Part shown: in pieces, positions 63,901 through 64,000 of the stretch
How the letters are laid out: each line of letters starts with the position of its first letter
How positions within the stretch are numbered: position 1 is the stretch's first letter
Position numbers and translations under genes: made by a program
Assembly: GCA_951213105.1 (NCBI GenBank)
Contig: OX578137.1
Coordinates: 81,799,410-81,863,409, forward strand
From: Amaurobius ferox
Taxonomy: Eukaryota; Arthropoda; Arachnida; Araneae; Amaurobiidae
Direction: 5' to 3'
Length of the DNA stretch: 64,000 bases
Notes under the pieces: model-generated
What the model was told of the DNA's origin: nothing
Databases searched by the model: none
The model's input: the letters and a program-made list of their open reading frames with translations, nothing else

Positions 63901-64000
63901 TCATGTGATTATTTTAGAATCCAAAATTTTTCCACACAAAGATATCCGTTAGGACAATTCCTTTGTGTAGAAATAATTATCGGAGAGCCGTCCGTGAGGA

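Overview
This window looks like a piece of a large, AT-rich arthropod nuclear genome, most likely a spider or other arachnid. The evidence is the very high A+T content, long (TA)n tracts, the absence of operons or bacterial-type genes, a metazoan 5S rRNA-derived SINE, a Tc1-like transposase relic, and a Penelope-like retroelement of the permuted Naiad type, which is known to be abundant in spiders. The organism is an inference. No intact host gene is visible. The longest open frames are decayed transposon proteins, plus a few short coding-like blocks that could be exons (5218-5427, 44621-45822, and 63636-63743 on the minus strand).

Layout. 0-5 kb holds a 300-bp diverged tandem array, a truncated family C element, 38-bp x4 and 42-bp x9 minisatellites and a 308-bp duplication. 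5-12 kb has a coding-like block, a tRNA-like sequence, a second family C copy, and three family A elements, one of which interrupts family D. 13-17 kb carries a degenerate family B copy, the 5'-truncated end of a 5S-SINE, and a dead Tc1-like transposase that is itself interrupted by an array of small hairpin tails. 18-24 kb has a family C copy, small duplications, a truncated family B copy and a Helitron-type 3' end. 24.7-28.5 kb has two full-length family B elements flanking a CCAATATTGG-rich element that contains a solo LTR with a 5-bp target duplication. 30-31.6 kb is a family C element split by a full-length 5S-SINE and a second small tail. 35.6-41 kb holds two Naiad-type Penelope elements whose ends abut the same (TA)n tract; the first carries a nested 680-bp inverted-repeat element. 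42-47.5 kb has a family A fragment, a tRNA-like SINE, an unrecognised ORF pair and a second copy of the solo LTR. 49.7-53.4 kb is a decayed inverted-repeat DNA transposon with a CCDPF-type zinc-finger transposase. 53.4-62.4 kb has two family C copies, relics of families A and B, a tRNA-derived SINE, large palindromes and a full-length family B element. The last kilobase has a possible internal exon on the minus strand.

Three repeat families (A, B, C) share one design: a TC-starting end with a small palindrome, a short subterminal inverted repeat, a (GTCT/GACA)n tract near the other end, and a terminal stem-loop. This is the design of non-autonomous Helentron/DINE-1-like elements (HINEs).

The most unusual signal is a 58-64 nt retroposon tail found alone or at the end of the 5S-SINE. 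Its copies keep an 11-bp bulged stem by paired base changes. Several copies have inserted repeatedly into one target, each bounded by the same 14-bp duplication (16132-16378, and again at 30691-31178).
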